NCBI RefSeq assembly: GCF_021462265.1
Contig: NZ_JAJONF010000009.1
Location: 124,001 to 188,000, forward strand
From: Streptomyces shenzhenensis
Lineage (GTDB): Bacteria; Actinomycetota; Actinomycetes; Streptomycetales; Streptomycetaceae
DNA length: 64,000 nucleotides
Direction of reading: 5' to 3'
The translations under genes and the position numbers were made by a program. The notes beneath the pieces were generated by a model. It saw only the letters and a program-made list of their open reading frames with translations, did no database searches and had not been told where the DNA came from. How positions within the stretch are numbered: the stretch's first letter is position 1; every line of letters starts with the position of its first letter. Positions 1-8,353 of the stretch are shown here, one piece after another.

Positions 1-133
1 CGTTCGAGATATCGGCTCATGCTCGCAACTTCGAACGGGACCGTAAGATCGAAGCGCGCGCGCGTCAATGGGTCCGGCGTGATTTTCCCGCCCCGGGCAG
101 TCGTTGCCCTGTGAACTACCGCTCGAACTACCG
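1..133. promoter_or_regulatory. Upstream region with inverted and direct repeats
   Basis: There is no gene in the first 206 bases. CGTTCGA at 1-7 is inverted as TCGAACG at 31-37. The first 13 bases (CGTTCGAGATATC) recur exactly at 5356-5368, in front of the IclR-family gene. GAACTACCG is repeated directly at 113-121 and 125-133, a spacing of 12, ahead of the start at 207. These are plausible operators, but no bound protein can be assigned from sequence alone. Confidence 0.35.
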
Positions 134-206
134 GCGCCGGGCGCGTAGTCTCAAACGGGCCGACGCAGCGCGGTGACCGCCGCCGGGGCGGCGCGAAGGG
201 GGAGCG

Positions 207-803
207 ATGGACTTGGCCGGCGCGCGGCACCGGTGGGCCCGGATCACTGTGCGGCCGCGGCGCTCCCGGCCGAGGCCGGGGATGCGCGGACTCGCCGCCG
301 GCCTCAGCGCCGCCGTCCGCGCCGGCACCCGGCCACCGGCCGACGTACGGGAGTTGTGCCGGGCGCTGTGCGCGGAGATGGGCCGCAGACGCGAGGGCCG
401 GCCCGTCGAGCTGCGTTTCGAACGGTTCCCCGACGAGATCGAGGTCACCGGACTGTGGGTGGAGTTCCTGGACTTCGACCTGGTGATAGTCGAGGAGCGG
501 GCCGAGGCCGTACAGCAACTGGTCATCCTGGGACACGAGTTGTGGCACATGCACGCGCGTCACACGCATCATCACGCGGCCGCGGCGAACGCCTTCGCCG
601 GGCGGCCGGGCTGGGACTCCGTCGCGCTGACCGTGGCCGCCCGCAACGGCTCCCGGGAGGCCGACGAGGCCGAGGCCGACGACTTCGGGCACCGGCTCGC
701 GGCCGCGCTCCGGTCCTTCCTGCCCGGCCGGGGCGGCGAGGCTCCGCCGGATCCGGTCCAGCGCTCCCTCGGCTACCGCGGGCGTGAAGGCGGAGCACGG
801 TGA
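207..803 (+). CDS. ImmA/IrrE-like metallopeptidase
   Basis: This 198-aa protein carries a zinc-metallopeptidase motif HELWH (H110, E111, H114), followed by a His-rich run (HARHTHHH). Small proteins of this kind are usually annotated as ImmA/IrrE-family endopeptidases or as the toxin partner of an XRE regulator. No XRE gene lies inside the window, but the left edge may have cut one off. The ATG at 207 has a GGGGGAG ribosome site. The stop overlaps the next start as GTGA, so the gene is translationally coupled to the membrane protein that follows. The substrate is unknown. Confidence 0.7.
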   Translation: MDLAGARHRWARITVRPRRSRPRPGMRGLAAGLSAAVRAGTRPPADVRELCRALCAEMGRRREGRPVELRFERFPDEIEVTGLWVEFLDFDLVIVEERAEAVQQLVILGHELWHMHARHTHHHAAAANAFAGRPGWDSVALTVAARNGSREADEAEADDFGHRLAAALRSFLPGRGGEAPPDPVQRSLGYRGREGGAR

Positions 804-2035
804 CCTCCTCCCCACTGGCCGCGGGCCCGGCCGCGTTCCTCACCGGGCTGTACATCTCCTTCTGGCTCCCGGGCCTCGTGCTGACCGCGGCCCTGGTGAT
901 CAAGCTGCCGAGCATCCTCAAGCTGTGGCGGGACCCGCTGCTGCGTGCCGTGGGCGGTCTGCTGCTGTTCGCCTGCGCGGTGTTCGCCTTCGCCGCCCCG
1001 CCCACCATCGCCTGGACGAACCGGGTGACCGGCGTGCCGAACATCGCGGCGCCCCTGGTGTACTCCCTGATCACCGCGCTGTCCGCGTCCTGGCTGCTGC
1101 TGGTCGTGCACTGGCGCAACGGCCACACCGACCGCCGGGAGCAGACGCGGCGCGCGACCCGCTGGGTGGTCTCGGTCTACGCGGCCGTGGTCGTCGCCCT
1201 GTGGGTGCTGTTCGCGCTCGCCGACGTGCCCGTGGAGCAGGTCCGGAACCTGGACACCTACTACGCGAGTACGCCGTTCATGCGCGAGGAGATCCTGCTC
1301 TACCTCCTCGCGCACACCGTGGCCTGCGCCATCACGACCCGGCTGGTGTGGAACTGGATCCGCACCGACGGCCTCGACGCCTGGCTGCGCTGGGGGCTCA
1401 GGTTCCTGGGCATCGGCTACGCGACGAACCTGCTCTTCAGCGCCGCCAAGTTCACGGCCGTGGCGGCCCGCTGGACCGGTCACGACCTGGACTGGCTGAA
1501 CACCAACATCGCACCGTCGGCCGCCTGCATCGCCGCCACGCTCGTCGCGACCGGCTTCATCGTCCCGCACGCCGGCCAGTACTTCCACGACCGCTGGCTG
1601 CTGCGCCGTCGGCACCGCTCCCTGAAGCCGCTCGCCCGGCTGCTGCGGACCGTCGTGGGCGGCCGCGAACCGCTCGCCCTGCGCGCCACCGCCGAGATGC
1701 GCCTGATCCGCCGCGAGACGTACATCCGCGACGCGCTCCTGCCGCTGTCCCGGTTCCTCGACGAGAACCTGCGCGGCCGGGCCCACGACGCCGCTCTCGC
1801 CCTCGGCCACGAACCCGGCCGGGCCCAGGCCCTGGCCGCCGCCGTGACGGTCCTGGACGCCGTCGAGAGCGGACGGCACGGCCCGGACGACGACGGCGGC
1901 ACCGGCGAGACCGACGCCTCGTATCTGCTCCAGGAGATCCAGGCCCTCTCCGAGGCCCTGCGCCACCCCGAAGAGATCACGGCGGTACGCACCCGCGCGG
2001 CCGTCCCGGCAGAGAGCATGTCCACGCATGAGTGA
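800..2035 (+). CDS. Integral membrane protein, MAB_1171c-like
   Basis: This 411-aa protein has about seven hydrophobic helices in its first ~270 residues. Examples are the segments starting FLTGLYISFWLPGLVLTAAL and VVSVYAAVVVALWVLFALA. A soluble, helical, acidic C-terminal third follows. The architecture matches the MAB_1171c-type putative transporters that sit between an ImmA/IrrE-like protein and a flavoprotein in many streptomycetes. The GTG start overlaps the upstream stop by 4 bases, and its own stop overlaps the next ATG, so the three genes form one operon. No transport substrate can be inferred. Confidence 0.65.
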   Translation: MTSSPLAAGPAAFLTGLYISFWLPGLVLTAALVIKLPSILKLWRDPLLRAVGGLLLFACAVFAFAAPPTIAWTNRVTGVPNIAAPLVYSLITALSASWLLLVVHWRNGHTDRREQTRRATRWVVSVYAAVVVALWVLFALADVPVEQVRNLDTYYASTPFMREEILLYLLAHTVACAITTRLVWNWIRTDGLDAWLRWGLRFLGIGYATNLLFSAAKFTAVAARWTGHDLDWLNTNIAPSAACIAATLVATGFIVPHAGQYFHDRWLLRRRHRSLKPLARLLRTVVGGREPLALRATAEMRLIRRETYIRDALLPLSRFLDENLRGRAHDAALALGHEPGRAQALAAAVTVLDAVESGRHGPDDDGGTGETDASYLLQEIQALSEALRHPEEITAVRTRAAVPAESMSTHE

Positions 2036-3431
2036 ACGTCCCTCCCCCGCCAGAGCCGCTGTCGTCCTGGGGGGATCCCACACCGGCATGCTCGTGGCGC
2101 GGGCCCTGGCCGGCCTCGCCGACCGGGTCGTCGTCGTGGAACGCGACGAACTGCCCGCGGCGCCCGAGCCCCGCAGGGGACTTCCGCAGGCCCGGCACGC
2201 CCACATGCTCTGGTCCGGCGGGGTACGGGCGATGGAGGAGCTGCTGCCGGGCATCACCGCGGCACTCCTGGACGCCGGGGCGCGCCGGGCCCCGGTCACC
2301 ACGGACATGGTCGTCCTCTCGGCGCACGGCTGGTTCCGGCGCTGGCCCGAGTCCCACCACGTGCTGCTGGCCGGGCGGGACCTGCTGGACGCGACGGTCC
2401 GGGCGCGGGTCCTCGCGGACGGGCATGTCGAGGTGGCCGGGGCGACGGAGGTGCTCGGGCTCACGGGCGGCGCGGAGGCGGTCACCGGGGTCCGGGTGCG
2501 GGACCGCGACGGCCGGGAGCGGACCGTCGAGGCGGACCTGGTCGTCGACGCCACCGGACGGGGTTCCGCGGCCGCCCGCTGGCTCACGGCCCTCAGGCTG
2601 CCCGCGCCGGAGCGCCGCGAGGTCGACACCGGTCTCGCCTACGCCAGCCGGCTCTACCTCGCGCCCGAGCAGGCCCGGGCCGGCTTCCCGGTGATCAACG
2701 TGCAGCCGGACCCGCGGGACGGCGGTCCCGGCCGGGCGGGCTTCCTGCTGCCCATCGAGAACGGCCGCTGGATCGTCACCCTCAACGGCACCCGCGGGGC
2801 CGAACCGACCTCCTCCGCCGACGACTTCGTCCCGTTCGCCCGCGAACGGCTGCGGCACCCGCTCATCGGCGACCTGCTCGCGGGGGCCGAGCCGCTGTCC
2901 GACGTCGCCGTCACCCGGGCCACCGTCAACCGCCGCTACTTCTACGAGCGGATGCCCGCCTGGCCCGACAACTTCACCGTCCTCGGCGACGCCCTGGCCG
3001 CGTACAACCCCGTGTACGGCCACGGGCTGGCCGTGGGCGCGCAGAGCGCGCTGCTCCTGCGGGATCTGGCGCGGCGTCACGGTCTCGGCGCACCCGGCCT
3101 GTCCCGGCGCGTCCAGAAGGCGGTCGCCCGGCCGGTCGGGGCGGCCTGGGACCTCGCCATCGGGCAGGACGTGTTCTATCCGGGGGCGACGGAGAACGGG
3201 CCGACGGCCCGGGACCGGATCGTGGCCGCGTACGTGTCCCGGCTCATGCACACGGCCACCGGCAACGGGCGCGTCGCCCGCCGGGTGACGGACGTGACCT
3301 CCCTGGAGCGGCGGGCGGAGGTACTGCTGACGCCGTCCGTCCTGCTGGCGGCGCTGGCAGGGCCGCTGAAACCGGCCCTGCCCGGACCGCCGCTCACCGC
3401 GGAGGAGCTGAAGAGAGCGGGTCTGCAATAG
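2028..3431 (+). CDS. FAD-dependent oxidoreductase
   Basis: This 467-aa flavoprotein is the last gene of the three-gene operon. An N-terminal Rossmann region (AVVLGGSHTGMLVARALAGL, residues ~11-30) is a variant of the FAD-binding GxGxxG fold. It is followed by the VVVERDELP acidic strand end. The second FAD motif is near residue 320, in NFTVLGDALAAYNPVYGHGL, where the GD contacts the flavin phosphates. This is the group of aromatic-ring hydroxylase or geranylgeranyl-reductase-like monooxygenases. The substrate is unknown. The start overlaps the membrane gene by 8 bases. Confidence 0.8.
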   Translation: MSERPSPARAAVVLGGSHTGMLVARALAGLADRVVVVERDELPAAPEPRRGLPQARHAHMLWSGGVRAMEELLPGITAALLDAGARRAPVTTDMVVLSAHGWFRRWPESHHVLLAGRDLLDATVRARVLADGHVEVAGATEVLGLTGGAEAVTGVRVRDRDGRERTVEADLVVDATGRGSAAARWLTALRLPAPERREVDTGLAYASRLYLAPEQARAGFPVINVQPDPRDGGPGRAGFLLPIENGRWIVTLNGTRGAEPTSSADDFVPFARERLRHPLIGDLLAGAEPLSDVAVTRATVNRRYFYERMPAWPDNFTVLGDALAAYNPVYGHGLAVGAQSALLLRDLARRHGLGAPGLSRRVQKAVARPVGAAWDLAIGQDVFYPGATENGPTARDRIVAAYVSRLMHTATGNGRVARRVTDVTSLERRAEVLLTPSVLLAALAGPLKPALPGPPLTAEELKRAGLQ

Positions 3432-3454
3432 CGCCCCTTCAGGGGGGCGGGGCA

Positions 3455-3668
3455 GCGCCCCGTAGGGGCGCGGGGCTGTGCTGCATGTGCGGCTGCCGCC
3501 GCGCGGGCGCGCTCAGCCCCCGCAGGCTGACAGCGGCCGTTCGGCAGCGCCCCGTAAGGGGCGCGGGGAACTGCGCGACCAGCCACGACGGCGCCGCAGA
3601 CGGTCTACTGCCCCGCGCGGCAGGGCGCAGCCGCATATCGGCCGGGGCCCCGCGCCCCTACGGGGCGC
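3455..3668. repeat. Three GCGCCCC stem-loops between convergent genes
   Basis: The gap between convergent genes holds three copies of a GCGCCCC-loop-GGGGCGC hairpin: 3455-3471 (loop GTA), 3547-3564 (loop GTAA) and 3652-3668 (loop TAC). The third ends at the base before the stop codon of the minus-strand gene. The second is followed by GGGGAACTGCGCGACCAGCC, a tail I recognise as widespread between streptomycete genes. The strong stems and position suggest bidirectional transcription termination or mRNA 3' end protection. Confidence 0.75.
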
Positions 3669-4520
3669 TCAGCCCCGGAACGCCGGCTGGGCCACGCCCT
3701 TGCCCGCGCCCGGGACCACCAGCAGGGAGCCCGCCGTCGGGTGCGGCGCCTCCAGGCCCACCCGCGCGGTCGTGACGTACAGGTCCGTCAGGTCGGCGCC
3801 CCCGAACGCACAGGCCGTCGTGAGCGAGGCGGGGAGGCTGATGACGCGGTCCAGCTCGCCGGCCGGCGTATAGCGGCGTACCGCCGCCCCGCCCCACAGC
3901 GCCACCCACACACAGCCGTCCGCGTCGACCGTCAGGCCGTCGGGGAAACCGGCGCTCTCCTCGACCGTCACCAGCGGGCGGCGGTTGACGGGGAGTCCGT
4001 CCTCGTAGTCGAAGACGTCCACCCGGCGGGTCGGCGTGTCGACGTAGTAGACGAGGCGGCCGTCCGGGCTCCAGCCCGTGCCGTTGCTGACCGTGACGGC
4101 CGGCAGCAGCGTCGTCGCCGTGCCGTCGGGCGCCACCCGGGAGAGCGTGCCGCCCCCGGTGGCCTCGTCGTAGCGCATCGTGCCGGCCCACAGGGAGCCG
4201 TCGGGGGCGACGGCCGCGTCGTTGGCGCGGCGGCCGGGGACCGGCTCGCGGTGCAGCCAGCGGAACGTGCCGTCGGGGTCGAGGAGGCCGACACCGTCGC
4301 GGAGGTTGAGGACCAGGCCGCCGCCCGCGCGCGGCTTGACCGCGCCGACGTGCTGCTCGGTGGTGCGGATCGTGCGGTGGCCGGTGGCCGGGTCGTACGT
4401 GTGGACCCGCGAGCCCAGGACGTCGATCCACAGCAGGCGGCCGGTCGCCGCGTCCCAGGTCGGACCCTCGCCGAGGGTCGCCTCCGCCGCCACCGCGACC
4501 TCGTAAGCCGTCGTCATCAC
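3669..4520 (-). CDS. SMP-30/gluconolactonase (LRE) family protein
   Basis: This 283-aa six-bladed beta-propeller belongs to the SMP-30/gluconolaconase/LRE family. Family marks are the opening LGEGPTWDAATGRLLWIDVLG with its metal-ligand Glu, the central NDAAVAPDGSLWAGTM segment, VSNGTGWSPDGRLVYYVDT, and FPDGLTVDADGCVWVALWGG near the C-terminus. The family binds Ca or Zn and hydrolyses sugar lactones. The gene follows the IclR regulator with overlapping stop and start (starts possible at 4520 GTG or 4517 ATG), so both are probably one transcript for sugar-acid catabolism. The exact lactone is not determinable. Confidence 0.85.
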   Translation of the reverse strand: MMTTAYEVAVAAEATLGEGPTWDAATGRLLWIDVLGSRVHTYDPATGHRTIRTTEQHVGAVKPRAGGGLVLNLRDGVGLLDPDGTFRWLHREPVPGRRANDAAVAPDGSLWAGTMRYDEATGGGTLSRVAPDGTATTLLPAVTVSNGTGWSPDGRLVYYVDTPTRRVDVFDYEDGLPVNRRPLVTVEESAGFPDGLTVDADGCVWVALWGGAAVRRYTPAGELDRVISLPASLTTACAFGGADLTDLYVTTARVGLEAPHPTAGSLLVVPGAGKGVAQPAFRG

Positions 4521-5290
4521 GCCACGCTCCGGTGGCCGAGGCGCTCGGAGAGTTCGGCCGCGCCCTTGGCCGCGAGCTGCTCCAGCTCGCCGCGGCGCTC
4601 GTCGCTCCAGCGGATCATCGGCACCGAGATGGACAGGGCCGCGACGACCTGGCCGGCGCGGTCGCGGACCGGCGCGGCGACACAGGAGACGTCCGGGTTG
4701 GACTCGCGGTTCTCCACGGCGATGCCGCGCGCGCGGATCCCGGCGAGGGCCTCGCGCAGGGCGCCCGGCTCGGTGATGCTGTTCGGGGTCATCGCGACCA
4801 GGTCGGCGTCGTCCGGGATGCGCGCGGTCAGCTCCGGCTCCGGCAGCGAGGCCAGCAGCATCTTGCCGACCGAGGTGCAGTGGGCGGGCAGCCGGCGGCC
4901 GGCGGCGGAGACCATGCGGACCGCGTGCGTGGAGTCGACCTTGGCGATGTAGATGACGTCGGTGCCTTCGAGGATCGCCACGTGGACGGTCTCGTCGCAG
5001 GTCTCGGCGACGGAGCGGGCGACCTGCTGGCCCTCGGCGGCGAGGTCGAGCTGCTCGGCGTACCTGCTGCCGAGCTGGTACGGACGCACGCCCAGCCGGT
5101 ACCGTCCGGGCTGTCCGGGTACGGGCACGATGTACGACCGGGCGGAGAGCGTGGTCACCAGTTCGTGCACGGTGGTCCGCGGCAACTGGAGTCTGCGCAC
5201 TATGTCGGGGGCGGAGAGGGTCCCGTCCCCGTCCAGGAAGAGCTCAAGAATGTCAAGAGCCCGGGTCACGGCAGGCACGAGGCGTCCCAC
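4517..5290 (-). CDS. IclR-family transcriptional regulator
   Basis: This 257-aa regulator has an N-terminal winged helix (ALDILELFLDGDGTLSAPDI onward, residues ~8-70) and a C-terminal IclR effector-binding domain. The latter carries the family hallmarks LPAHCTSVGKMLLASLP and, near the C-terminus, VAAPVRDRAGQVVAALSISVP. The frame is open far upstream. I place the start at GTG 5290 because a GGAGGG site lies just before it and the HTH begins there. The gene overlaps the downstream lactonase and probably controls it. Candidate operators with AGATATC cores lie at 5321-5329 and 5356-5368. Confidence 0.87.
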   Translation of the reverse strand: MGRLVPAVTRALDILELFLDGDGTLSAPDIVRRLQLPRTTVHELVTTLSARSYIVPVPGQPGRYRLGVRPYQLGSRYAEQLDLAAEGQQVARSVAETCDETVHVAILEGTDVIYIAKVDSTHAVRMVSAAGRRLPAHCTSVGKMLLASLPEPELTARIPDDADLVAMTPNSITEPGALREALAGIRARGIAVENRESNPDVSCVAAPVRDRAGQVVAALSISVPMIRWSDERRGELEQLAAKGAAELSERLGHRSVA

Positions 5291-5320
5291 GTCCGGCCCC
5301 CTCCCTTGGGTGTAAGCGCC

Positions 5321-5368
5321 AGATATCGGTGCGCCGCGCGTCTCAACTGCGGAGCCGTTCGAGATATC
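5321..5368. promoter_or_regulatory. Candidate IclR operators
   Basis: Two AGATATC sites lie 31-66 bases upstream of the IclR start: AGATATCGG at 5321-5329 and CGTTCGAGATATC at 5356-5368. The second is identical to bases 1-13 of this window, where the GG after AGATATC is also present. Short A/T-containing palindromic cores are usual for IclR sites. Autoregulation plus control of a gene near the left edge is an inference. Confidence 0.4.
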
Positions 5369-5474
5369 AACAGGCGATCGGCATGACGAACACAGGCTAA
5401 CCATCGGGGATTCCGTGGGCAATGGCCGGGGCCCAGCCGGGCACAGGCAGGTGCGCCCTGGGCACCATGGGAAC

Positions 5475-6029
5475 ATGCGACTGGACTTCCAGCTGGTGCT
5501 GCTGCGCCGCATGGCCGACCACAACCCGGACCTGGTCGAGGACGCCCGGCGCGCGCTGGGCGCCTCGGTCGCGGAGATGCGCGAGGCGAACAAGCGCTGG
5601 CAGGCGATGGCCCGCTCACCGCGGTCCCGCTCCGCCGCGGCACGGTACCGCTCGGTGCTCGGCCCGCCGGAGTGGGAGACCAAGCGCACCGTCGGCGACC
5701 TGGAGTGCGCGGCCTGGCAGTGGCCGCTGCCCCTGTGGCCCACCCTCCGCTTCGAGGTCATGGCCGGCCCCGGCGGGACGGTCTGGAACGCGTGGCTGGT
5801 CCGCGCCCCGGACGCGCCGGCCCCGGGACTGGAGACCTTCGAGGACCTCACCCCCTGGTCCTGCACGGTCGACGAGGCCGCCCGCGCCTTCGCCCCCGCC
5901 CGCCCCCTGGAGGGCACGGCACCCACCCGGTGGGGCCTCACCTTCAAGGTGCCCGACGGCCGTCAGGTGGTCGCCGAGTTCACCTGGGGCCTGCTCCAGC
6001 GCACCGCCGTCATCGACGAGCCGCGCTGA
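5475..6029 (+). CDS. Hypothetical protein, 184 aa
   Basis: I do not recognise this protein. The ATG at 5475 (MRLDFQLVLL) is chosen because the hydrophobic N-terminus and codon bias begin there, although the frame is open from 5415. A helical N-terminal region (residues ~10-50, basic and Ala-rich) is followed by a beta-rich domain with many Trp residues, including WETKRTVGDLECAAWQWPLP and PTRWGLTFKVPDGRQVVAEF. There is no signal peptide and no membrane segment. Its last 20 bases overlap the 3' end of the convergent ATP-grasp gene, so both stops lie inside each other's coding sequence. Confidence 0.6.
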   Translation: MRLDFQLVLLRRMADHNPDLVEDARRALGASVAEMREANKRWQAMARSPRSRSAAARYRSVLGPPEWETKRTVGDLECAAWQWPLPLWPTLRFEVMAGPGGTVWNAWLVRAPDAPAPGLETFEDLTPWSCTVDEAARAFAPARPLEGTAPTRWGLTFKVPDGRQVVAEFTWGLLQRTAVIDEPR

Positions 6030-6888
6030 GGATCGCCGCCGCCACCGCGGCCACCGAACCGGGGTGCAGGAACAGGAACAGGTTCGGTTCGACCAGCTCC
6101 AGCTCCATCACCTGCGGCTGCCCGCCCTCGCCGTCGACCAGGTCCACCCGGGCGTAGAGCAGCTCGGGCGCCTCCGGTACGGCGGCCAGCGCGCGCTCGG
6201 CCACGGCGAGTTCGGCCGGGGCCGGGGTCCACGGCTCCAGGTCGGGATGGGCGACCTTGGCCGCGTCGTACGCCGTGCCCGGCGTGAGCACGGCCCGCTT
6301 GCGGCTGGCGTGCAGCAGCCGCCCGCCGACGAACTGCAGCGCCCGCTCGCCGCTGACGTCGATGCCGGAGACGTACGGCTGGACCATCGCGGTCAGCCCC
6401 TCCTCGTGCATCCGGGCCAGATGCCGCAGGGCCGTCTCGTGCTCGGCGGGCGTGTAGCGGGCGGCGTACCGGGCGCCGGCGCCGAAGACGGGCTTGACGA
6501 CGAAGTCGCGGTCGGCGGGGAGGGCGGGGCCGGCCGGGTCGCCGGGGGCGAGATACCGCGTCGGCACGACCGGCACCCCGGCCGCCGCGAGGTCACCGAG
6601 ATACCGCTTGTCGGTGTTCCACCGCACCACCTGCGCCGGGTTCGCGATCCGGGTCGCCGTCCCCACCTTCTCCACCCACGACACGAACTCGTCGGCGCGC
6701 CAGGTGTAGTCCCAGGTGGAGCGGATGACGACCAGGTCGTAACCGCCCCACTGCGTCTCCGGGTCGTCCCACGGGCGGGCGACGGCCTCGGCCCCCGCCT
6801 CGGCCAGCGCCCGCAGCAGCACCGGCAGGTCCCGGTCCCTGCTCGGTTCCGCGCCGGGGTCGTAGGTGGCGAGGGCTATGCGAGGCAC
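6010..6888 (-). CDS. ATP-grasp enzyme, RimK/DcsG-like
   Basis: This 292-aa protein starts at GTG 6888, six bases after AGGAG. The N-terminal preATP-grasp domain (VPRIALATYDPG, then GGYDLVVIRSTWDYTWR) and ATP-grasp core (NTDKRYLGDLAAAGVPVVPT, DFVVKPVFGAGARYAA) are clear. The C-terminal RVDLVDGEGGQPQVMELELV and VEPNLFLFL segment holds the Glu and Asn that bind Mg-ATP. The closest family I know is RimK-like ligases including the cycloserine ring-forming DcsG. Members join a carboxylate to an amine through an acyl-phosphate. No biosynthetic partner lies next to it, so the substrate is unknown. Confidence 0.8.
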   Translation of the reverse strand: MPRIALATYDPGAEPSRDRDLPVLLRALAEAGAEAVARPWDDPETQWGGYDLVVIRSTWDYTWRADEFVSWVEKVGTATRIANPAQVVRWNTDKRYLGDLAAAGVPVVPTRYLAPGDPAGPALPADRDFVVKPVFGAGARYAARYTPAEHETALRHLARMHEEGLTAMVQPYVSGIDVSGERALQFVGGRLLHASRKRAVLTPGTAYDAAKVAHPDLEPWTPAPAELAVAERALAAVPEAPELLYARVDLVDGEGGQPQVMELELVEPNLFLFLHPGSVAAVAAAILSAARR

Positions 6889-6946
6889 GGTGGAGCTCCT
6901 TCGGCTGACGGCGGCCGCGTTCCCCGGGCAGGCTAACGGAACGCTG

Positions 6947-6977
6947 TTGACCTTCACCTTCGGTCAAGCCCCAGCAT
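6947..6977 (+). promoter_or_regulatory. MerR-type promoter with long spacer
   Basis: TTGACC (6947-6952) and GGTCAA (6962-6967) form an inverted repeat. Taking TTGACC as the -35, a 19-base spacer leads to CAGCAT (6972-6977) as a weak -10. An over-long spacer with a dyad inside it is the signature of MerR-activated promoters. The dyad lies 38 bases before the MerR-PP2C start, so autoregulation is likely. Confidence 0.6.
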
Positions 6978-7014
6978 CGGTGGCGGACGTCGAGGAACGG
7001 GAGGCGGAGCCGGT

Positions 7015-8094
7015 ATGGAGTGGCTGACCATCGGGGCCTTCGCGAAGGCCTGCCGGCTGTCGCCGAAGGCGCTGCGGCTGTACGACGAGCTGGACCTGCT
7101 GAAGCCCGCCCGGGTCGACCCGGAGACCGGTTACCGGTACTACGCCGGCGCGCAGCTGGAACGCGCCCGGCTGGTGGCCTGGCTGCGGCGGCTCGGGATG
7201 CCGCTGGCGCGGATCCGCGAGGTGTGCGCGCTGCCGGCCGGCCCGGCCGCGCGGGAGGTGCGTGCGTACTGGGCCCGCGTCGAGGCGGAGACCGCCGTAC
7301 GGCGGGACCTGGCCGCGTTCCTCGTCGACCACCTGTCCGGAGAGTCGAGAAGGGACACGACGACGATGCTGGAACTGCGTTATGCCGCCCGTTCGGACCG
7401 GGGTCGGGTCCGGCCGTCCAACCAGGACACCGCGTACGCGGGGCGCCGGCTGCTGGCCGTCGCCGACGGGTGCGGGCCGGCCGGGGCCTCGGCCAGTGCC
7501 GCCGCCGTGGCGGCGCTGCGGCCCCTGGAGGACGCGGAGCTCGCGGCGGGCAACGTGCTGAACCTGCTGGAGGACGCGGTGCGTTCGGCGGGCGAGGCGG
7601 TACGGCGGGTGGCCCGGGGCAGTACGGAGGTCGGTACGACGCTCACCGCGCTGCTGTGGACCGGGTCCCGGCTGGCCCTCGTGCACATCGGGGACTCGCG
7701 GGCGTATCTGCTGCGGGACGGGGAGCTGTTGCGGATCACGCACGACCACAGCGTGGTGCAGTCGCTGATCGACGAGGGCCGGCTGACGCCGGAGGAGGCC
7801 GAGAGCCATCCGCAGCGGATGCTGCTGGCGAAGGCGCTGCCCGGCGGCAGCGCCGACACCCCGGACCTGAAGCTCCACGAGGTCCGGGCCGGCGACCGGT
7901 ACCTGGTCTGCTCGGACGGGCTGACCAGGGCGGTCCGCGACGAACGGATCGCGGAGCTGCTGGGCCGGGGCGAGCCGGCGGACGCGGTCCGGGCGCTGAC
8001 CGAGGCGGCCGACGCGGCGGGCGGCGCCGACAACGTGAGCGCGGTGGTGGCCGACGTCGTGAGGCCCACCGGACCACCCGTCCCGGCGAGTTAG
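7015..8094 (+). CDS. MerR HTH fused to PP2C-type phosphatase
   Basis: This 359-aa protein is a fusion. Residues 1-~115 are a MerR helix-turn-helix with its dimerising coiled coil (LTIGAFAKACRLSPKALRLY, then GYRYYAGAQLERARLVAWLR). Residues ~122-350 are a PP2C-like Ser/Thr phosphatase: SDRGRVRPSNQDTAYA, VADGCG, EVGTTLTALLW, LALVHIGDSRAYLLRDGELL, LVCSDGLT and GGADNVSAVV. The metal-binding Asp residues are present, but the usual D-G-M/H-G loop reads DGCG. No effector-binding domain of the normal MerR type is present. A phosphatase whose activity or state reports to DNA is the simplest reading. The ATG has a GGGAGG site. Confidence 0.85.
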   Translation: MEWLTIGAFAKACRLSPKALRLYDELDLLKPARVDPETGYRYYAGAQLERARLVAWLRRLGMPLARIREVCALPAGPAAREVRAYWARVEAETAVRRDLAAFLVDHLSGESRRDTTTMLELRYAARSDRGRVRPSNQDTAYAGRRLLAVADGCGPAGASASAAAVAALRPLEDAELAAGNVLNLLEDAVRSAGEAVRRVARGSTEVGTTLTALLWTGSRLALVHIGDSRAYLLRDGELLRITHDHSVVQSLIDEGRLTPEEAESHPQRMLLAKALPGGSADTPDLKLHEVRAGDRYLVCSDGLTRAVRDERIAELLGRGEPADAVRALTEAADAAGGADNVSAVVADVVRPTGPPVPAS

Positions 8095-8238
8095 GCGGTA
8101 TGGCCCCGGTGGCCGCCCCGGTTCGGCGGGGACGTCGACCGGGCGCGGCTGCGCCGGCTGGAGCATCCGGCGCTGCGGGCGCCGGAGGTGCGGCTCGCGC
8201 CCGGTCTGTGCACGGTCGTCGGGACGCTGCGGGCGTGA
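8095..8238 (+). pseudogene. Possible gene tail in frame after the PP2C stop
   Basis: Right after the TAG of the MerR-PP2C gene, the same frame stays open for 47 codons and ends at TGA 8236-8238. The predicted stretch GDVDRARLRRLEHPALRAPE and the following VRLAPGLCTVVGTLRA look protein-like. It has no start with a ribosome site of its own. It could be a decayed gene tail, a former C-terminal extension of the fusion, or chance in GC-rich DNA. Confidence 0.3.
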
Positions 8239-8353
8239 CCCCAGGGCACTGTGATCAAGGTCGTGGTGCGCGGTGCGAGTGGGGTGACCCGGGAGTGCGG
8301 CGGCTGGTGTAGGAAGGGACCGTCGAGCTTCCGAAGCGGTGAGGAGTCGTCGC

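Noticed and set aside
773..2629. Long minus-strand open frame opposite the membrane protein and flavoprotein genes
   Set aside because: It is a GC-rich shadow: low-complexity Gly/Arg/Ala residues, no ribosome site, and plus-strand proteins with clear motifs occupy the DNA.
5291..5947. N-terminal extension of the IclR gene
   Set aside because: Ser/Arg-rich residues without family similarity; it overlaps the divergent hypothetical gene.
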